A stretch of 64,000 nucleotides of DNA from Candidatus Avimonas caecicola (GCA_904419875.1 CAJFTG010000009.1:1-64000); one strand, 5' to 3'. Positions 52,466 through 61,158 are shown, counted from the stretch's first letter. The notes: a model not told the origin generated them from the sequence alone. A program made the numbers and translations.

Positions 52466-52846
52466 TTATATTTCCGATAGCGCCAGGCTTTCCCCCTGCT
52501 CCATCAGCGTTTCTAGGGCAGCCTTCAGCTTGTCGCGGGAAAAAAGCAGATGCTCGCCGCTGATGCCCTGCTTATTTGTCAGGGCAAAGCAGCCGTCCAG
52601 TTTCCCCAAATCCACCAGCTGCTGCAGAACGTCCGCCTCCAGGCCGGTATACGCCGACGCTTCGGTCAGGGTGAGGAAGTCGCGGCCGGTATCGTAAGGC
52701 TCATAGTCGTCGGTGGTCACATGCAGGGTCGAGGGAGCCGAGGGAACGGGCAGATTCTGCAGGCTCCAGGCCAGTACGCACAGCCCGCCGCCCACCAGGA
52801 GCCCCGCCAGCAGAACGGACAGGGAGACCTTCATGCCTTCTTTCAC
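52466..52846 (-). CDS. Small membrane-anchored protein with HTH-like domain
   Basis: A 126-residue protein with one N-terminal helix (VSLSVLLAGLLVGGGLCVLAW), a short linker, and an excisionase-like helix-turn-helix region (FLTLTEASAYTGLEADVLQQLVDLGKLDG...LLFSRDKLKAALETLM). I do not recognise a named family. The GTG at 52846 has AGGAGAGG upstream; ATG 52834 is an alternative. It lies between dgkA and era and is probably in the same transcript. DNA binding at the membrane is possible but unproven. Confidence 0.75.
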   Translation of the reverse strand: MKEGMKVSLSVLLAGLLVGGGLCVLAWSLQNLPVPSAPSTLHVTTDDYEPYDTGRDFLTLTEASAYTGLEADVLQQLVDLGKLDGCFALTNKQGISGEHLLFSRDKLKAALETLMEQGESLALSEI

Positions 52847-52868
52847 AGCGAACCTCTCCTCTCTTTTT

Positions 52869-53336
52869 TCACGGTTTTGGCGCATCCTCCGCGCCGCCGC
52901 GGAGGACAAACCACACGGCCAACGCGGCCGCCGCGCCGGTGGCGGCGAAACCCCACGGCCGGGCGAGCAGCCATGCCCAAAGCGCTGCCCAGCCATCCGG
53001 ACGGGAGAACAGGGCGGCCGCCACCCCCACCGCCGCGACGGCGCACACCAAAACGGCCCCCGCCGCGGCATCCTTCGCGGCGCGGGCCTTGGGATGTGAG
53101 GCGGGGGAAGCCAGGTCGACCGCCTGCTCCACCGCCGTGTTCAGCGCTTCCGCGCCGATCACCAGCGCCAGCGTCAGCAGCAGGGCCGCCCATTCCCCCC
53201 GCGTCAGGCGGAAATGGGGGGCGATCGCCAGCACGGCCGCCGCCGCGACCAGATGAATCCGAAAATTCCGTTCATGCCGCAGGCAGAACCAAACCCCACG
53301 CCCCGCATAAACGAAGCCCCTGAAAAACGCTTTCAT
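52869..53336 (-). CDS. dgkA: Undecaprenol/diacylglycerol kinase
   Basis: A small integral membrane kinase of 155 residues. The family signature is GAEALNTAVEQAVDL followed by HPKARAAKDAAAGAVLV. Other features are an amphipathic N-terminus (FFRGFVYAGRGVWFCLRHERNFRIH) and three or more helices. In Gram-positives this family phosphorylates undecaprenol for cell-wall recycling. ATG 53336 follows GAGGAGA. The C-terminal extension of about 30 hydrophobic residues adds a helix that most family members lack. Confidence 0.92.
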   Translation of the reverse strand: MKAFFRGFVYAGRGVWFCLRHERNFRIHLVAAAAVLAIAPHFRLTRGEWAALLLTLALVIGAEALNTAVEQAVDLASPASHPKARAAKDAAAGAVLVCAVAAVGVAAALFSRPDGWAALWAWLLARPWGFAATGAAAALAVWFVLRGGAEDAPKP

Positions 53337-53437
53337 TGCTCTCCTCAAGACGCAGTAAACTCCTGGCCTGCGCGCTCTCCGGCCTATTTGGCCTATTCGG
53401 CGCCGCCGGACGGGGCGGCCCCGGCCGGAAGCGGGAT

Positions 53438-53947
53438 TTATTTATCGCCGCTGCTCATCACATAGCTTGCGCCGCGGGGCAGGCCGACGGAGGTCATGAT
53501 CGCCTCTTCCTTCTCCCTCATCCGCACGGCTCCCAGGCCGCCGTCCACATGGTCGTACCCCAGCAGATGCAGCACCGAGTGCACCGTCAGATAGCCGATC
53601 TCCCGCTGGAGGGAATGGCCGAACTGCTCCGCCTGGGCCTGGGCGCGCTCGATGGAGAGCACCACGTCGCCCAGCATCTTGGCCCCGTTTTCCGGGTTGA
53701 CATCATACTGCCCGTTTTCCCCCAGCGGGAAGGAAAGCACATCGGTCACCGAGTCGATGTGGCGGTGCTCGTTATTGATCTGGCGGATCTGATCGTCGTC
53801 CACAAGGGACACGTTGACCTCGGCGGAGCCCTCGAAGCCTTCCAGCTCCAGCGTCGCATGGCAGCAGCGGCGGATGAGGAGACGCACGCCGGTGGGAATG
53901 CGGACGGTTTTCTGCTTATTCGTGATGATTACTTTGATTTTTTCCAT
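53438..53947 (-). CDS. ybeY: Endoribonuclease YbeY
   Basis: A 169-residue rRNA-maturation nuclease. The zinc motif HSVLHLLGYDH and the conserved EVNVSLVDDDQIRQINNEHRHIDSVTDVLSFPL are present. The ATG at 53947 matches the family start (MEKIKVIITNKQ); it overlaps phoH by 32 bases, a known arrangement for this pair. The length is normal. Confidence 0.96.
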   Translation of the reverse strand: MEKIKVIITNKQKTVRIPTGVRLLIRRCCHATLELEGFEGSAEVNVSLVDDDQIRQINNEHRHIDSVTDVLSFPLGENGQYDVNPENGAKMLGDVVLSIERAQAQAEQFGHSLQREIGYLTVHSVLHLLGYDHVDGGLGAVRMREKEEAIMTSVGLPRGASYVMSSGDK

Positions 53948-54932
53948 GGCTTCTGTATCGTTTCCCTTCTTCAAATTTTTCGTTTTTCTCATACCGCTCA
54001 TACGCCTGCACAATCCGCTGCACAAGCTGATGGCGTACAACGTCCTTCTGATTGAAGGTGCAGATGCCGATGTCCTCGACCCCCCTGAGCACCTTCATGA
54101 CCTCCCGCAGGCCGCTTTTGCGCCCGTCGGGCAGGTCGATCTGGGTCACATCCCCGGTGACGACCATCTTGGAGTTGAAACCCAGCCGGGTGAGAAACAT
54201 TTTCATCTGCTCCGGCGTGGTGTTCTGCGCCTCGTCCAGAATCACGAAGCTGTCGTCCAGCGTCCGCCCGCGCATATACGCCAGCGGGGCGACCTCGATG
54301 TTCCCCCGCTCCAGATATTTCTGGTAGCTTTCCGCGCCGAGCATGTCGAAAAGCGCGTCATACAGCGGGCGGAGATACGGGTCCACTTTGGACTGCAGGT
54401 CGCCGGGCAGGAAGCCCAGCTTTTCCCCCGCCTCCACCGCGGGCCGGGTCAGGATGATCCGGTTGACCTCCTTGGCGCGGAAGGCGTTGACCGCCATCGC
54501 CACGGCCAGGTAGGTTTTCCCCGTGCCGGCCGGGCCTACGCCCAGCACGATGGTGTTTTTCCGGATGGCCTCCACATATGCCTTCTGCCCCAGCGTCTTC
54601 GGCTTGACCGGCCGGCCCTTGGAGGTGATGCAGATGCTGTCGGAGGTAAGCTGCGGAAGCTGTTCCTCCCCGCCCTCGTCCACCAGCATCAGCACATACC
54701 GGACGTTCTGCTCCCCGAGCTGCTCGCCGCGGTTGATCAGCTGCAGCAGCCCATTGATCGCGCGGACGGCCTTGCCCACCGCCTCCGGCTCCCCGCTCAC
54801 CTTCAGGTCGGCGCCGCGGGTAACAATGTCCACCCCGTAATGCTGCTCGATCAGCCGGACGTTTTCGTCAAAGCTGCCGAACAGGGACACCGCCTGTTCC
54901 ATACGGTCGACATTTATGATCTGTTCGATCAT
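53916..54932 (-). CDS. phoH: PhoH-family ATPase
   Basis: A protein of about 338 residues with a KH-like N-terminal part and a P-loop ATPase with GPAGTGKTYLAVAMAV, LTRPAVEAGEKLGFLPGDLQSKVDPYLRPLYDAL and FVILDEAQNTTPEQMKMFLTRLG. It probably acts with YbeY in RNA metabolism. ATG 54932 is preferred over the GTG at 54938 because AAAGGGG then has better spacing. It is the first gene of a long operon. Confidence 0.94.
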   Translation of the reverse strand: MIEQIINVDRMEQAVSLFGSFDENVRLIEQHYGVDIVTRGADLKVSGEPEAVGKAVRAINGLLQLINRGEQLGEQNVRYVLMLVDEGGEEQLPQLTSDSICITSKGRPVKPKTLGQKAYVEAIRKNTIVLGVGPAGTGKTYLAVAMAVNAFRAKEVNRIILTRPAVEAGEKLGFLPGDLQSKVDPYLRPLYDALFDMLGAESYQKYLERGNIEVAPLAYMRGRTLDDSFVILDEAQNTTPEQMKMFLTRLGFNSKMVVTGDVTQIDLPDGRKSGLREVMKVLRGVEDIGICTFNQKDVVRHQLVQRIVQAYERYEKNEKFEEGKRYRSHGKNQSNHHE

Positions 54933-55098
54933 CCGCACGCCCCTTTCCTGGTCTTTGTCGTTCCCGGCGCGGCGATCCCTTTTTCAGACTTCTTCTCAGA
55001 CTTTCGGAGCCCGCTTTGTGAACCGGTGGAATACCGGCTGCGCCTTGAATCCAGCAAGGCGTCTTCCGCATTTCTACGGAATACTGCCTTTTGTGTCT

Positions 55099-55126
55099 AT
55101 TATATCACAAATCATTTCTTTGTCAT
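55099..55126 (-). promoter_or_regulatory. Promoter of the phoH-ybeY-dgkA-era-recO operon
   Basis: ATGACA (55121-55126) and a perfect TATAAT (55099-55104) are spaced by 16 bases in an AT-rich gap. The leader to phoH is about 160 bases. Confidence 0.7.
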
Positions 55127-55212
55127 TTCGCATAATATACAAAATTTACCCTGTATTTTCCGTCTACCCTCCCTTTATTTCACTCAAAATACCAATTTAG
55201 CCATATTTTAAT

Positions 55213-56433
55213 TCATTTTGGTGAATCCCCCGGCTCCCGGCCGTCCTCCGGCTCCTGATTGTCGATCAGGAGCTGCTCCTCCACGCCGATGTCTTCAATG
55301 CAGGCATAGGTCCCGCTCAGAATATAGCAGCCGTCCTCCACCCGCCCGGATTCCTGCCGGGAGGTGATCTCGGCCGCGGCAAGCTCCTTGTTCACCTTTT
55401 CCTCCAGCCGTTCGGCCGCCAGGGCGGCCGCCTCCTCCTGGGTGCGGACCACCTCGACGGGGGCCATCAGGGCATACCGCCGGTTGACGATTCCCACCGG
55501 CAGTTCGATCCCCCCCGCTTCCAGCATATGGCGGGTGACGGTCAGGGTGTTCTGCTCCTCGATCGGCCCGTCGGTGAACAGCGGGATCTCCAGGGTGAAC
55601 AGCCGGAGGCTGGGGCGCAGCAGCTCCTCCCCGGTGGGAAGGACGAGGGTCTCCTTCAGGGGGACGCGGACCTCCAAACGCCGCTCGGTTTCCGCCAGGA
55701 TTTTCGCCTGGGAGCGGCGGAAAACCGGCCCGGCGCTGCTTTCCACCACACCGCTGACCAGCAACATCCCCTGGGCGACGGCGTCCCCCGCCTGCACCAT
55801 CGCCTGGCCGGTATAGGTCTGGATCGATACGATCCGGCCGTCCCGCGCCGCTTTGATGTTGGAGGGTTCGTCCGCGTCCGAAAGCTCCGGGGTCGGGATG
55901 CGCTCCGTCACCTCCACATAGGCGATGCTCCCTTTCAGGTTGACCGTGCACCAGGCCAGGTCGGGCAGCTCGTGCAGCGCCTGAAGCTGCAGGGTGGGGA
56001 TATCCAGATCGGCCAGATTTTTTCCCTCCCGCACGCCCAGCTTTTCCATCACCGTGAGAATATCCTCGGTGGGCACCGTCTCGTTGCCCCGCACCTCGAT
56101 CACCCAGGTGCGCTGGGCAAAAAGGTGGAGCACCACAAAAAACGCCAGCAGCCCCGCCGCCAGCCCGGACCGCGCCCGGTAACGCCGGATGAGAAACGGC
56201 GCGCCGTGCTTTTCCTTCACCCGCAGCCGCATCCCCGCCTTGCGCGCGGGCCGCCGCAGCCGCCGGTACCGCCGCGCCGGGCAGCAGGCGGACAGCGTCT
56301 CCCCCCGGCGCCGTACGTTCCACAGCGCGATCTCCTCCCGGGCTGTCAGGTTCAGCAGCCGTTCCGGGAAGCCTCCCTCCCCCTCCAGCCGTACCCATCC
56401 GAACAGCCAGCGAAGCAGCCGGATCAAAAACAT
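55213..56433 (-). CDS. yqfD: Sporulation protein YqfD
   Basis: A 406-residue membrane protein of the forespore/mother-cell programme. It starts MFLIRLLRWLFGWVRLEGEGGFPERLLNL, has one central membrane helix (SGLAAGLLAFFVVLHLF), then a POTRA-like region (WVIEVRGNETVPTEDILTVMEKLGVREG). It belongs to the YqfD family, usually paired with yqfC, and the mother-cell sigma factor controls the pair in Bacillus. The ATG at 56433 matches the family N-terminus; the frame is open to 56571, overlapping yqfC. Confidence 0.92.
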   Translation of the reverse strand: MFLIRLLRWLFGWVRLEGEGGFPERLLNLTAREEIALWNVRRRGETLSACCPARRYRRLRRPARKAGMRLRVKEKHGAPFLIRRYRARSGLAAGLLAFFVVLHLFAQRTWVIEVRGNETVPTEDILTVMEKLGVREGKNLADLDIPTLQLQALHELPDLAWCTVNLKGSIAYVEVTERIPTPELSDADEPSNIKAARDGRIVSIQTYTGQAMVQAGDAVAQGMLLVSGVVESSAGPVFRRSQAKILAETERRLEVRVPLKETLVLPTGEELLRPSLRLFTLEIPLFTDGPIEEQNTLTVTRHMLEAGGIELPVGIVNRRYALMAPVEVVRTQEEAAALAAERLEEKVNKELAAAEITSRQESGRVEDGCYILSGTYACIEDIGVEEQLLIDNQEPEDGREPGDSPK

Positions 56434-56533
56434 GCCTTTTCCCGCCTTTCCTCCCGATTTTCCGTGCGGAGGCCCAGCGCCCAGCGCCGGAAGCCCTTTC
56501 CGCCGTCTGAAAGCCGCTCCCCCGGGCGGCCGG

Positions 56534-56848
56534 TTACGACAAATATTCCACCGAAAGGATGATACCCTCAATAACGGCGCTGTCCTCGGTCATGCAGCTC
56601 ATGCTCAGGCACCGTCCCATAAAGCGGACAATGCCGTTCCCCGTGTTCAGCCGGATCGTTTCCTCCCCGTATTCCACAATGCCCCGGCACCCCTCGATCA
56701 CGGCCCGGCGGTTGCCGGAAAGCTCGATGCGGGCCAGGTCGCACAGGGAGCCGACAGGCAGCTCCAGCGCCCTCTCCACGCGGGAGGGAATGCCGGTTGC
56801 CTGGAGGCGGGACGGTCCCCCCCGCCTTCTGCGCCGCTTGGTTTTCAT
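56534..56848 (-). CDS. yqfC: Sporulation protein YqfC
   Basis: A 104-residue protein with YqfC features: LELPVGSLCDLARIELSGNRRAVIEGCRGIVEYGEETIRLNTGNGIVRFMGRCLSM. AAGGATTG lies upstream of the ATG. It precedes yqfD as in other spore formers. A promoter resembling the sporulation sigma-E class lies about 85 bases upstream. Confidence 0.92.
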   Translation of the reverse strand: MKTKRRRRRGGPSRLQATGIPSRVERALELPVGSLCDLARIELSGNRRAVIEGCRGIVEYGEETIRLNTGNGIVRFMGRCLSMSCMTEDSAVIEGIILSVEYLS

Positions 56849-56932
56849 TGTCCAATCCTTCCCTTCTCTGCCCGGACGAGCCGGGCGCTCCGGGAAAAGC
56901 CGGCGGCCCCGCCCGCTTTCCCCCGCTCAATA

Positions 56933-56961
56933 AAAATATGCGGCGGGGCAGGCAATAATAC
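56933..56961 (-). promoter_or_regulatory. Sigma-E-like promoter of yqfC
   Basis: On the minus strand GTATTAT (56955-56961) and CATATTTT (56933-56940) are spaced by 14 bases. This fits the mother-cell sigma-E class (-10 CATACAnT) at 6 of 8 positions. It precedes yqfC, a sigma-E gene in Bacillus. Confidence 0.5.
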
Positions 56962-57139
56962 GGCCGGACAAACATAGGAATGGAATAGACGCCGCCGTTT
57001 TCCCCGGAGAGGGCAGCCCCCGCCCCGGCGGAAAAGCGGCCGCCCCCTTTTTCACCCCGCCGGCCGCCGCGCCGTTTCCCGGCGCTCCGCGGTTCGGCCC
57101 GGGCCGGCGGCGGGCAAGCAAACAGGACGGAGGACAGCC

Positions 57140-58312
57140 ATGTTCATCAAAACCATCCGCAAGTCCACTCTGACGGCCTGCGCCCTGCTGGCCGCCTGCG
57201 CCGGGGCGGGGGCGGCGCTCCTGGCCTGGCCCGAAGCCGCCGCCTCCGGGATCAGCCGGGGGCTGTCGATCTGCTCGTCCATCATCATCCCCTCCCTTTT
57301 CCCCTTTCTGGTGCTTGCGGGCTTTCTGGTCAAATCCGGCCTCAGCGAGGCCCTGGGCCGCCGGCTGGAGCGGCCGACCCGGTTCCTTTTCGGCCTGCCG
57401 GGGAGCTGTGCGGCGGGCATCCTGGTCGGCTTCATCGGCGGCTACCCTGCCGGCGGCATCGCAGTCGGGGAGCTGGTGGAGAGGGGAACGATCACCCGCG
57501 CCCAGGGGCGGCGGATGCTCTGCTTCTGCGTCAACGGCGGCCCGGCCTTTCTCATCAGCGCCGTCGGGGCGGGGATGCTGGGGAACGTGGCCTACGGCGG
57601 GATGCTGTACGCCGCGCACATTGCCGCCTCCGTCCTGCTGGGCATCCTTCTCCGGCTGTTCGACGGCGGGAAGGAGGCGACGGAAAGGCCGCAGGCCCCG
57701 GCTCTTCCCCGCCCCTCCCCTGCCGCCGCGTTTGTGGAGGCGGTCAACGCCTCCTGCCGGTCGATGCTGTACATGTGCGGCTTCATCCTCCTGTTCGCCG
57801 CCCTCCTCGCCCTGGCGGACGGGAGCGGGCTGACCGCGGCCGTGGAGCGGGGGCTGTCCCGCCCGCTGGAAGCGCTCGGCCTGGAAACCTCCCTTGCCGG
57901 CTGCCTGCTCCCCTGCCTGCTGGAGGTGAGCTGCGGCAGCGTGGAAGCGGCCCACGCCGGCGCGGCGTCCCCCCTGCTGCTGGGGATGACGCTTGGCTGG
58001 GGCGGCCTGTCCGTCCACTGCCAGGTGGCGGCCTCCCTGCAGGGGAAAGGGCTGGTGGGCCGGGGTTTCTTCGCCGCCCGGGCGCTGCACGCCCTGCTCG
58101 GCGGGATTTTCAGCGTGCTGCTCTTTCGGTATGTCCCGGTGGAGGCGGCGGTCTTCCGTTCCTCTGCCGAAGCGCTGATCGCCCCCTATTCCTCCTCCGC
58201 CGGGGCGGCCGTCGCCCTGCTGGCGATGTGCGCCCTGTTCCTCCTCACCGCCGCCGTCAGGCCGAAGGAGGGCGGAGGGCGGCTCCCCTCCCGGCGGCCG
58301 CCCCGGAGCTGA
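57140..58312 (+). CDS. ylbJ: Sporulation integral membrane protein YlbJ
   Basis: A 390-residue membrane protein with about eight helices. It has the family motifs SSIIIPSLFPFLVLAGFLV, GFIGGYPAGGIAVGEL, FCVNGGPAFLISAVGAGMLG and LLEVSCGSVEAA. YlbJ has a nucleoside-recognition-like domain and is needed for spore cortex in Bacillus. GGAGGACAGCC precedes the ATG. It is divergent from yqfC. Confidence 0.9.
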   Translation: MFIKTIRKSTLTACALLAACAGAGAALLAWPEAAASGISRGLSICSSIIIPSLFPFLVLAGFLVKSGLSEALGRRLERPTRFLFGLPGSCAAGILVGFIGGYPAGGIAVGELVERGTITRAQGRRMLCFCVNGGPAFLISAVGAGMLGNVAYGGMLYAAHIAASVLLGILLRLFDGGKEATERPQAPALPRPSPAAAFVEAVNASCRSMLYMCGFILLFAALLALADGSGLTAAVERGLSRPLEALGLETSLAGCLLPCLLEVSCGSVEAAHAGAASPLLLGMTLGWGGLSVHCQVAASLQGKGLVGRGFFAARALHALLGGIFSVLLFRYVPVEAAVFRSSAEALIAPYSSSAGAAVALLAMCALFLLTAAVRPKEGGGRLPSRRPPRS

Positions 58313-58483
58313 GGGAAACGTCAATGCGGCGGGAAGGGCCGGGTGGAAAGGCCGGGCGGAAAAGGCAGGCAGGCGGTGGGGCGGCCGCAGGAGCGCGCGG
58401 CGGGAAGCCCTGCCGGCTTCGGCGGGCGGAATTTTTATCCGGTTTCAGAATCCATCTGGAAAAAGAGAGGTGGCTGTGGTAAA

Positions 58484-58750
58484 ATGGAAGAAAAAAACGA
58501 GTCGATATCGCTCGAAGAGAGGGAGACCGCCATGCGGCGCAAGCTTTACGGCAATAACATCCAGGCGACCTGTGAATACTGTCAGCACGGCCGGCGGTCG
58601 TCCGACAACAAGGCCGTCCTTTGTCCCAAAAAGGGTGTGATGCCGCTGTATCACCACTGCCGCAAATTCGTTTACGACCCCCTCAAGCGGATTCCCTTCC
58701 GCCAGCCGGGGCTGAAGGAATACACCCGGGAGGATTTCAAAATCGATTGA
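58484..58750 (+). CDS. Small Cys4 protein, probably zinc-binding
   Basis: An 88-residue protein with the pattern C-x2-C-x13-C-x11-C (ATCEYCQHG, VLCPKKGV, YHHCRKFVYDPLKR), probably a zinc ribbon. The C-terminus is basic and aromatic. I have seen such small proteins beside ylbJ in Clostridia but know no function. The ATG at 58484 has AGAGGTGG about 12 bases upstream. It follows ylbJ by 170 bases and ends at a hairpin. Confidence 0.78.
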   Translation: MEEKNESISLEERETAMRRKLYGNNIQATCEYCQHGRRSSDNKAVLCPKKGVMPLYHHCRKFVYDPLKRIPFRQPGLKEYTREDFKID

Positions 58751-58772
58751 ACCCTTTCCCTGAAATCGAAAA

Positions 58773-58811
58773 GGGCGCCGCCGCAAAATAAGAGATTTTT
58801 CGGCGGCGCCC
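58773..58811 (+). terminator. Terminator after the Cys4 gene
   Basis: An 11-bp GC-rich stem (58773-58783 with 58801-58811) surrounds a 17-base AT-rich loop. It begins 22 bases past the stop. No T-run follows. Positions 58812-59051 hold no recognisable gene. Confidence 0.55.
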
Positions 58812-59051
58812 GGCGGCAGAGGCGCCGAGGATGAAAACGCTCCGCGCCGTTTCCCGGTTTGGCGGCTTTAAGGGGAAAAGCGCCTGTTTTGCCGGAAGCA
58901 CCGCCCGGGCTGTCCCGGCGCCATCGGCGACCGCCCCTGCGGGCAAAGCGGTTCCCTGGGAGAAACCGTTCCCGCGCCGCGCACGGCAAAGCCCGGATTT
59001 CAGCGGTTTCGCCGGCGGCAGGCGTCTGCGCGGCAGTCCCCGGGCAAGGAA

Positions 59052-59327
59052 TCAGCGCCGCATATCCTCGATGATCTGCTGAATGTGCCGAAGCTTTTCC
59101 TCCGACAGGCCGGTGACCTCCAGATACGTGCGGTCGTCCAGCCCGAGAAGGCTGTCCGTGCTGACCGAAAAATACCCTGCCAGCTTAAGCAGCATGTCGA
59201 TGGAGGGCTGAATGTTGTTGTTTTCCCAATTGGAAACGCTCTGCTTGGTCACGCCCAGGACATCCGCCAGCTCGACCTGGCTAACCCCTCTGCCTATCCG
59301 CAACTGGCGGATTCGTTCTCCCAGCAT
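59052..59327 (-). CDS. XRE-family helix-turn-helix regulator
   Basis: A 91-residue protein with a Cro/CI-type domain: LGERIRQLRIGRGVSQVELADVLGVTKQSVSNWENNNIQPSIDMLLKLAGYFSVSTDSLLGL. A short tail follows, GLSEEKLRHIQQIIEDM. ATG 59327 follows TTGGAGAT. It is divergent from a second, weaker XRE gene, and the shared gap holds a symmetric operator. Confidence 0.92.
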   Translation of the reverse strand: MLGERIRQLRIGRGVSQVELADVLGVTKQSVSNWENNNIQPSIDMLLKLAGYFSVSTDSLLGLDDRTYLEVTGLSEEKLRHIQQIIEDMRR

Positions 59328-59352
59328 AACGGCCATCTCCAACGATCAATTA

Positions 59353-59409
59353 TTGCAATACTATTATACAAATATGTATTGACAAATATTAAATACCATA
59401 GTATTGTAA
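59353..59409. promoter_or_regulatory. Divergent XRE promoters with inverted operator arms
   Basis: The plus promoter has TTGACA (59379-59384) and TATTGT (59402-59407), spaced by 17 bases. The minus promoter has TATAAT (59363-59368) with a weak -35. Two 12-base arms, TTGCAATACTAT (59353-59364) and ATAGTATTGTAA (59398-59409), are inverted copies with one mismatch. Each overlaps one -10 box. Confidence 0.65.
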
Positions 59410-59444
59410 TATTTGACATTTTGTGACCTTGGGAGGGATTGGCC

Positions 59445-59765
59445 ATGATGTCGGAAGACGAGTGCGCACGGTTCTGCGACAATATTCGCTATCTGCGCAA
59501 AAAGCACCATCTCAGCAAAAAGGAGATGGCGCAGATTATGGATACGGAACCCGGCATCCTGGAAAGCCTGGAATCCGGCAGCATCCCCAAACGGCTGAGC
59601 GTTTTTTCCCTTATCCAGCTTGCCGTATACTGTCAAATCCGGCCGGAGGACATTTTCCTCCCGCCGGAACAGTGGCGCCCCGCGTCGCCCTTGCCGAAAA
59701 CGGGGCGCTCTGCCGGCCGGACCGGCGCAGCGGGGGAACCGGTGGAAAACAGTAGAAACTGGTAA
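59445..59765 (+). CDS. XRE-like helix-turn-helix protein
   Basis: A 106-residue protein with a divergent Cro/CI domain: FCDNIRYLRKKHHLSKKEMAQIMDTEPGILESLESGSIPKRLSVFSLIQLAVYCQIRPEDIF. A Pro/Gly-rich tail follows. ATG 59445 lies 8 bases after GGGAGG. It shares an operator region with the divergent XRE gene, so the two probably form a small regulatory pair. The targets are unknown. Confidence 0.85.
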   Translation: MMSEDECARFCDNIRYLRKKHHLSKKEMAQIMDTEPGILESLESGSIPKRLSVFSLIQLAVYCQIRPEDIFLPPEQWRPASPLPKTGRSAGRTGAAGEPVENSRNW

Positions 59766-59809
59766 AGCGGGAAGGACCGGGAGAATCGGGGAAGCTTGAG
59801 GAGCCGGGG

Positions 59810-59863
59810 GAAACGAAGGAAACGAGAGAAACGAGAGAAACGGGAGAAATGGGGGAAACGGAA
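59810..59863 (+). repeat. Six tandem copies of a 9-bp unit
   Basis: GAAACGAGA-type units repeat six times with small changes, beginning 45 bases past the stop of the plus-strand XRE gene. The purine-rich strand is the transcribed one. Confidence 0.8.
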
Positions 59864-59938
59864 GACAGAGGAACCGGTGGATAGGAAACGGCGGAGCGGG
59901 AAGGGGTACGCCGCCGCCAAAGCCGGCGTCCGCAAAAA

Positions 59939-59970
59939 AACCGCGCACGGATTCGGTCTCGTGCGCGGTT
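59939..59970. terminator. Terminator between the XRE gene and the arg genes
   Basis: An 11-bp stem (AACCGCGCACG with its complement at 59960-59970) has a run of seven Ts on the minus strand, so it best fits the leftward arg operon. It lies 280 bases past argF. The stretch 59971-60249 is GC-rich and shows no gene. Confidence 0.75.
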
Positions 59971-60249
59971 CTTTGCGGGCCATAAAACGCAGGAACGAAC
60001 AAAAATAACGGCATAAAACGTTTCTCCAAGGAACGCAAGGGCCGTCCCCGGTGAGGCCGGCCATCCTGCGCCTGGCCTGCCAAAGCCTTCCGTCTCCGGA
60101 AGGGCGCGGCGGGGGGATTCCGCCCTCCTGCGCCTCCCTGCACCCCCTGCACCCTCTCCTGCGCCCCGCCGCCCTCCAAACAGGCGGAAAGGCCCTTGGA
60201 AGGCATTTTTGCAGGGCGGCCTGCGCGGCCTTTTGCCAAAACGCCGCCG

Positions 60250-61158
60250 TCAGTCCCTCATCAGCGTGACCATGACGGCCTTCTGCGCATGCAGGCGGTT
60301 TTCCGCTTCGTCGAATATTTCCTCTGCGTGGGCCTCGAACACCTCGGCGGTGATCTCCTCCCCGCGGTGGGCGGGCAGGCAGTGCTGCACCATGCAGTCC
60401 GGCCTGGCGGCCGAAAGCAGCTCCGCGTTGATCTGGTAGCCGGCAAAGGCGAGCCGCCGTTTTTCAGCCTCGCCCTCCTGGCCCATGGACGCCCATACGT
60501 CGGTGAAAAGCACGTCCGCGTCCTCTGCCGCCGTCCGGCAGTCCTCCGTCAGGGTGAATTTCCCGCCGTATTCCTTTGCAAAATCCAGCACCTGCTGGTC
60601 GGGCCGGTAAGCCGCCGGGCAGGCGACGGAGACCGCCATCCCCACCTTGAGGCAGCCGACGATCAGGGAGTTGGCCATGTTGTTGCCGTCCCCGATATAG
60701 GCCATCTTCAGCCCTTCCAGCGAGCCCTTGTGCTCCCGCACGGTCATCAGGTCGGCAAGCACCTGGCAGGGATGGCAGAAATCGGTCAGGCCGTTGATGA
60801 CCGGGATGCCGCCCACCCGGGCCAGCGTCTCCACCTCCTCCTGGTCGAAGGTGCGGATCATAATGCCGTTGAGGTACCGGGACAGCACCCGGGCGGTGTC
60901 CTCCACCGGCTCGCCCCGGCCGATCTGCAGATCGTGGGAGGAGAGGAACAGCCCATACCCGCCAAGCTGGTAGATGCCGGTTTCAAACGAAACGCGGGTG
61001 CGGGTGGACGCTTTCTGAAAAATCATGCCCAGCGTCTTCCCGGCCAGCAGCCTGTGCTCGATGCCGTGCGCGAGCTCGTACTTCAGCTGGTCGGCCAGGT
61101 TCAGGATGTCGATGATTTCGTCCTTGGACAGGTCGAGGAGTTTGAGCAGGTGTTTCAT
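60250..61158 (-). CDS. argF: Ornithine carbamoyltransferase
   Basis: A 302-residue enzyme forming citrulline from ornithine and carbamoyl phosphate. Motifs are FQKASTRTRVSFETG (carbamoyl phosphate), LSRYLNGIMIRTF, TDFCHPCQVLADLMT, DVWASMGQEGE and HCLPAHRGEEI. It is the last gene of the arginine cluster. The length is normal for an anabolic OTC. Confidence 0.96.
   Translation of the reverse strand: MKHLLKLLDLSKDEIIDILNLADQLKYELAHGIEHRLLAGKTLGMIFQKASTRTRVSFETGIYQLGGYGLFLSSHDLQIGRGEPVEDTARVLSRYLNGIMIRTFDQEEVETLARVGGIPVINGLTDFCHPCQVLADLMTVREHKGSLEGLKMAYIGDGNNMANSLIVGCLKVGMAVSVACPAAYRPDQQVLDFAKEYGGKFTLTEDCRTAAEDADVLFTDVWASMGQEGEAEKRRLAFAGYQINAELLSAARPDCMVQHCLPAHRGEEITAEVFEAHAEEIFDEAENRLHAQKAVMVTLMRD

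Noticed and set aside
56927-58324. Open frame of 465 codons on the minus strand
   Set aside because: It is antisense to ylbJ, has low-complexity Gly/Ala/Arg/Glu composition and shows no family motif.
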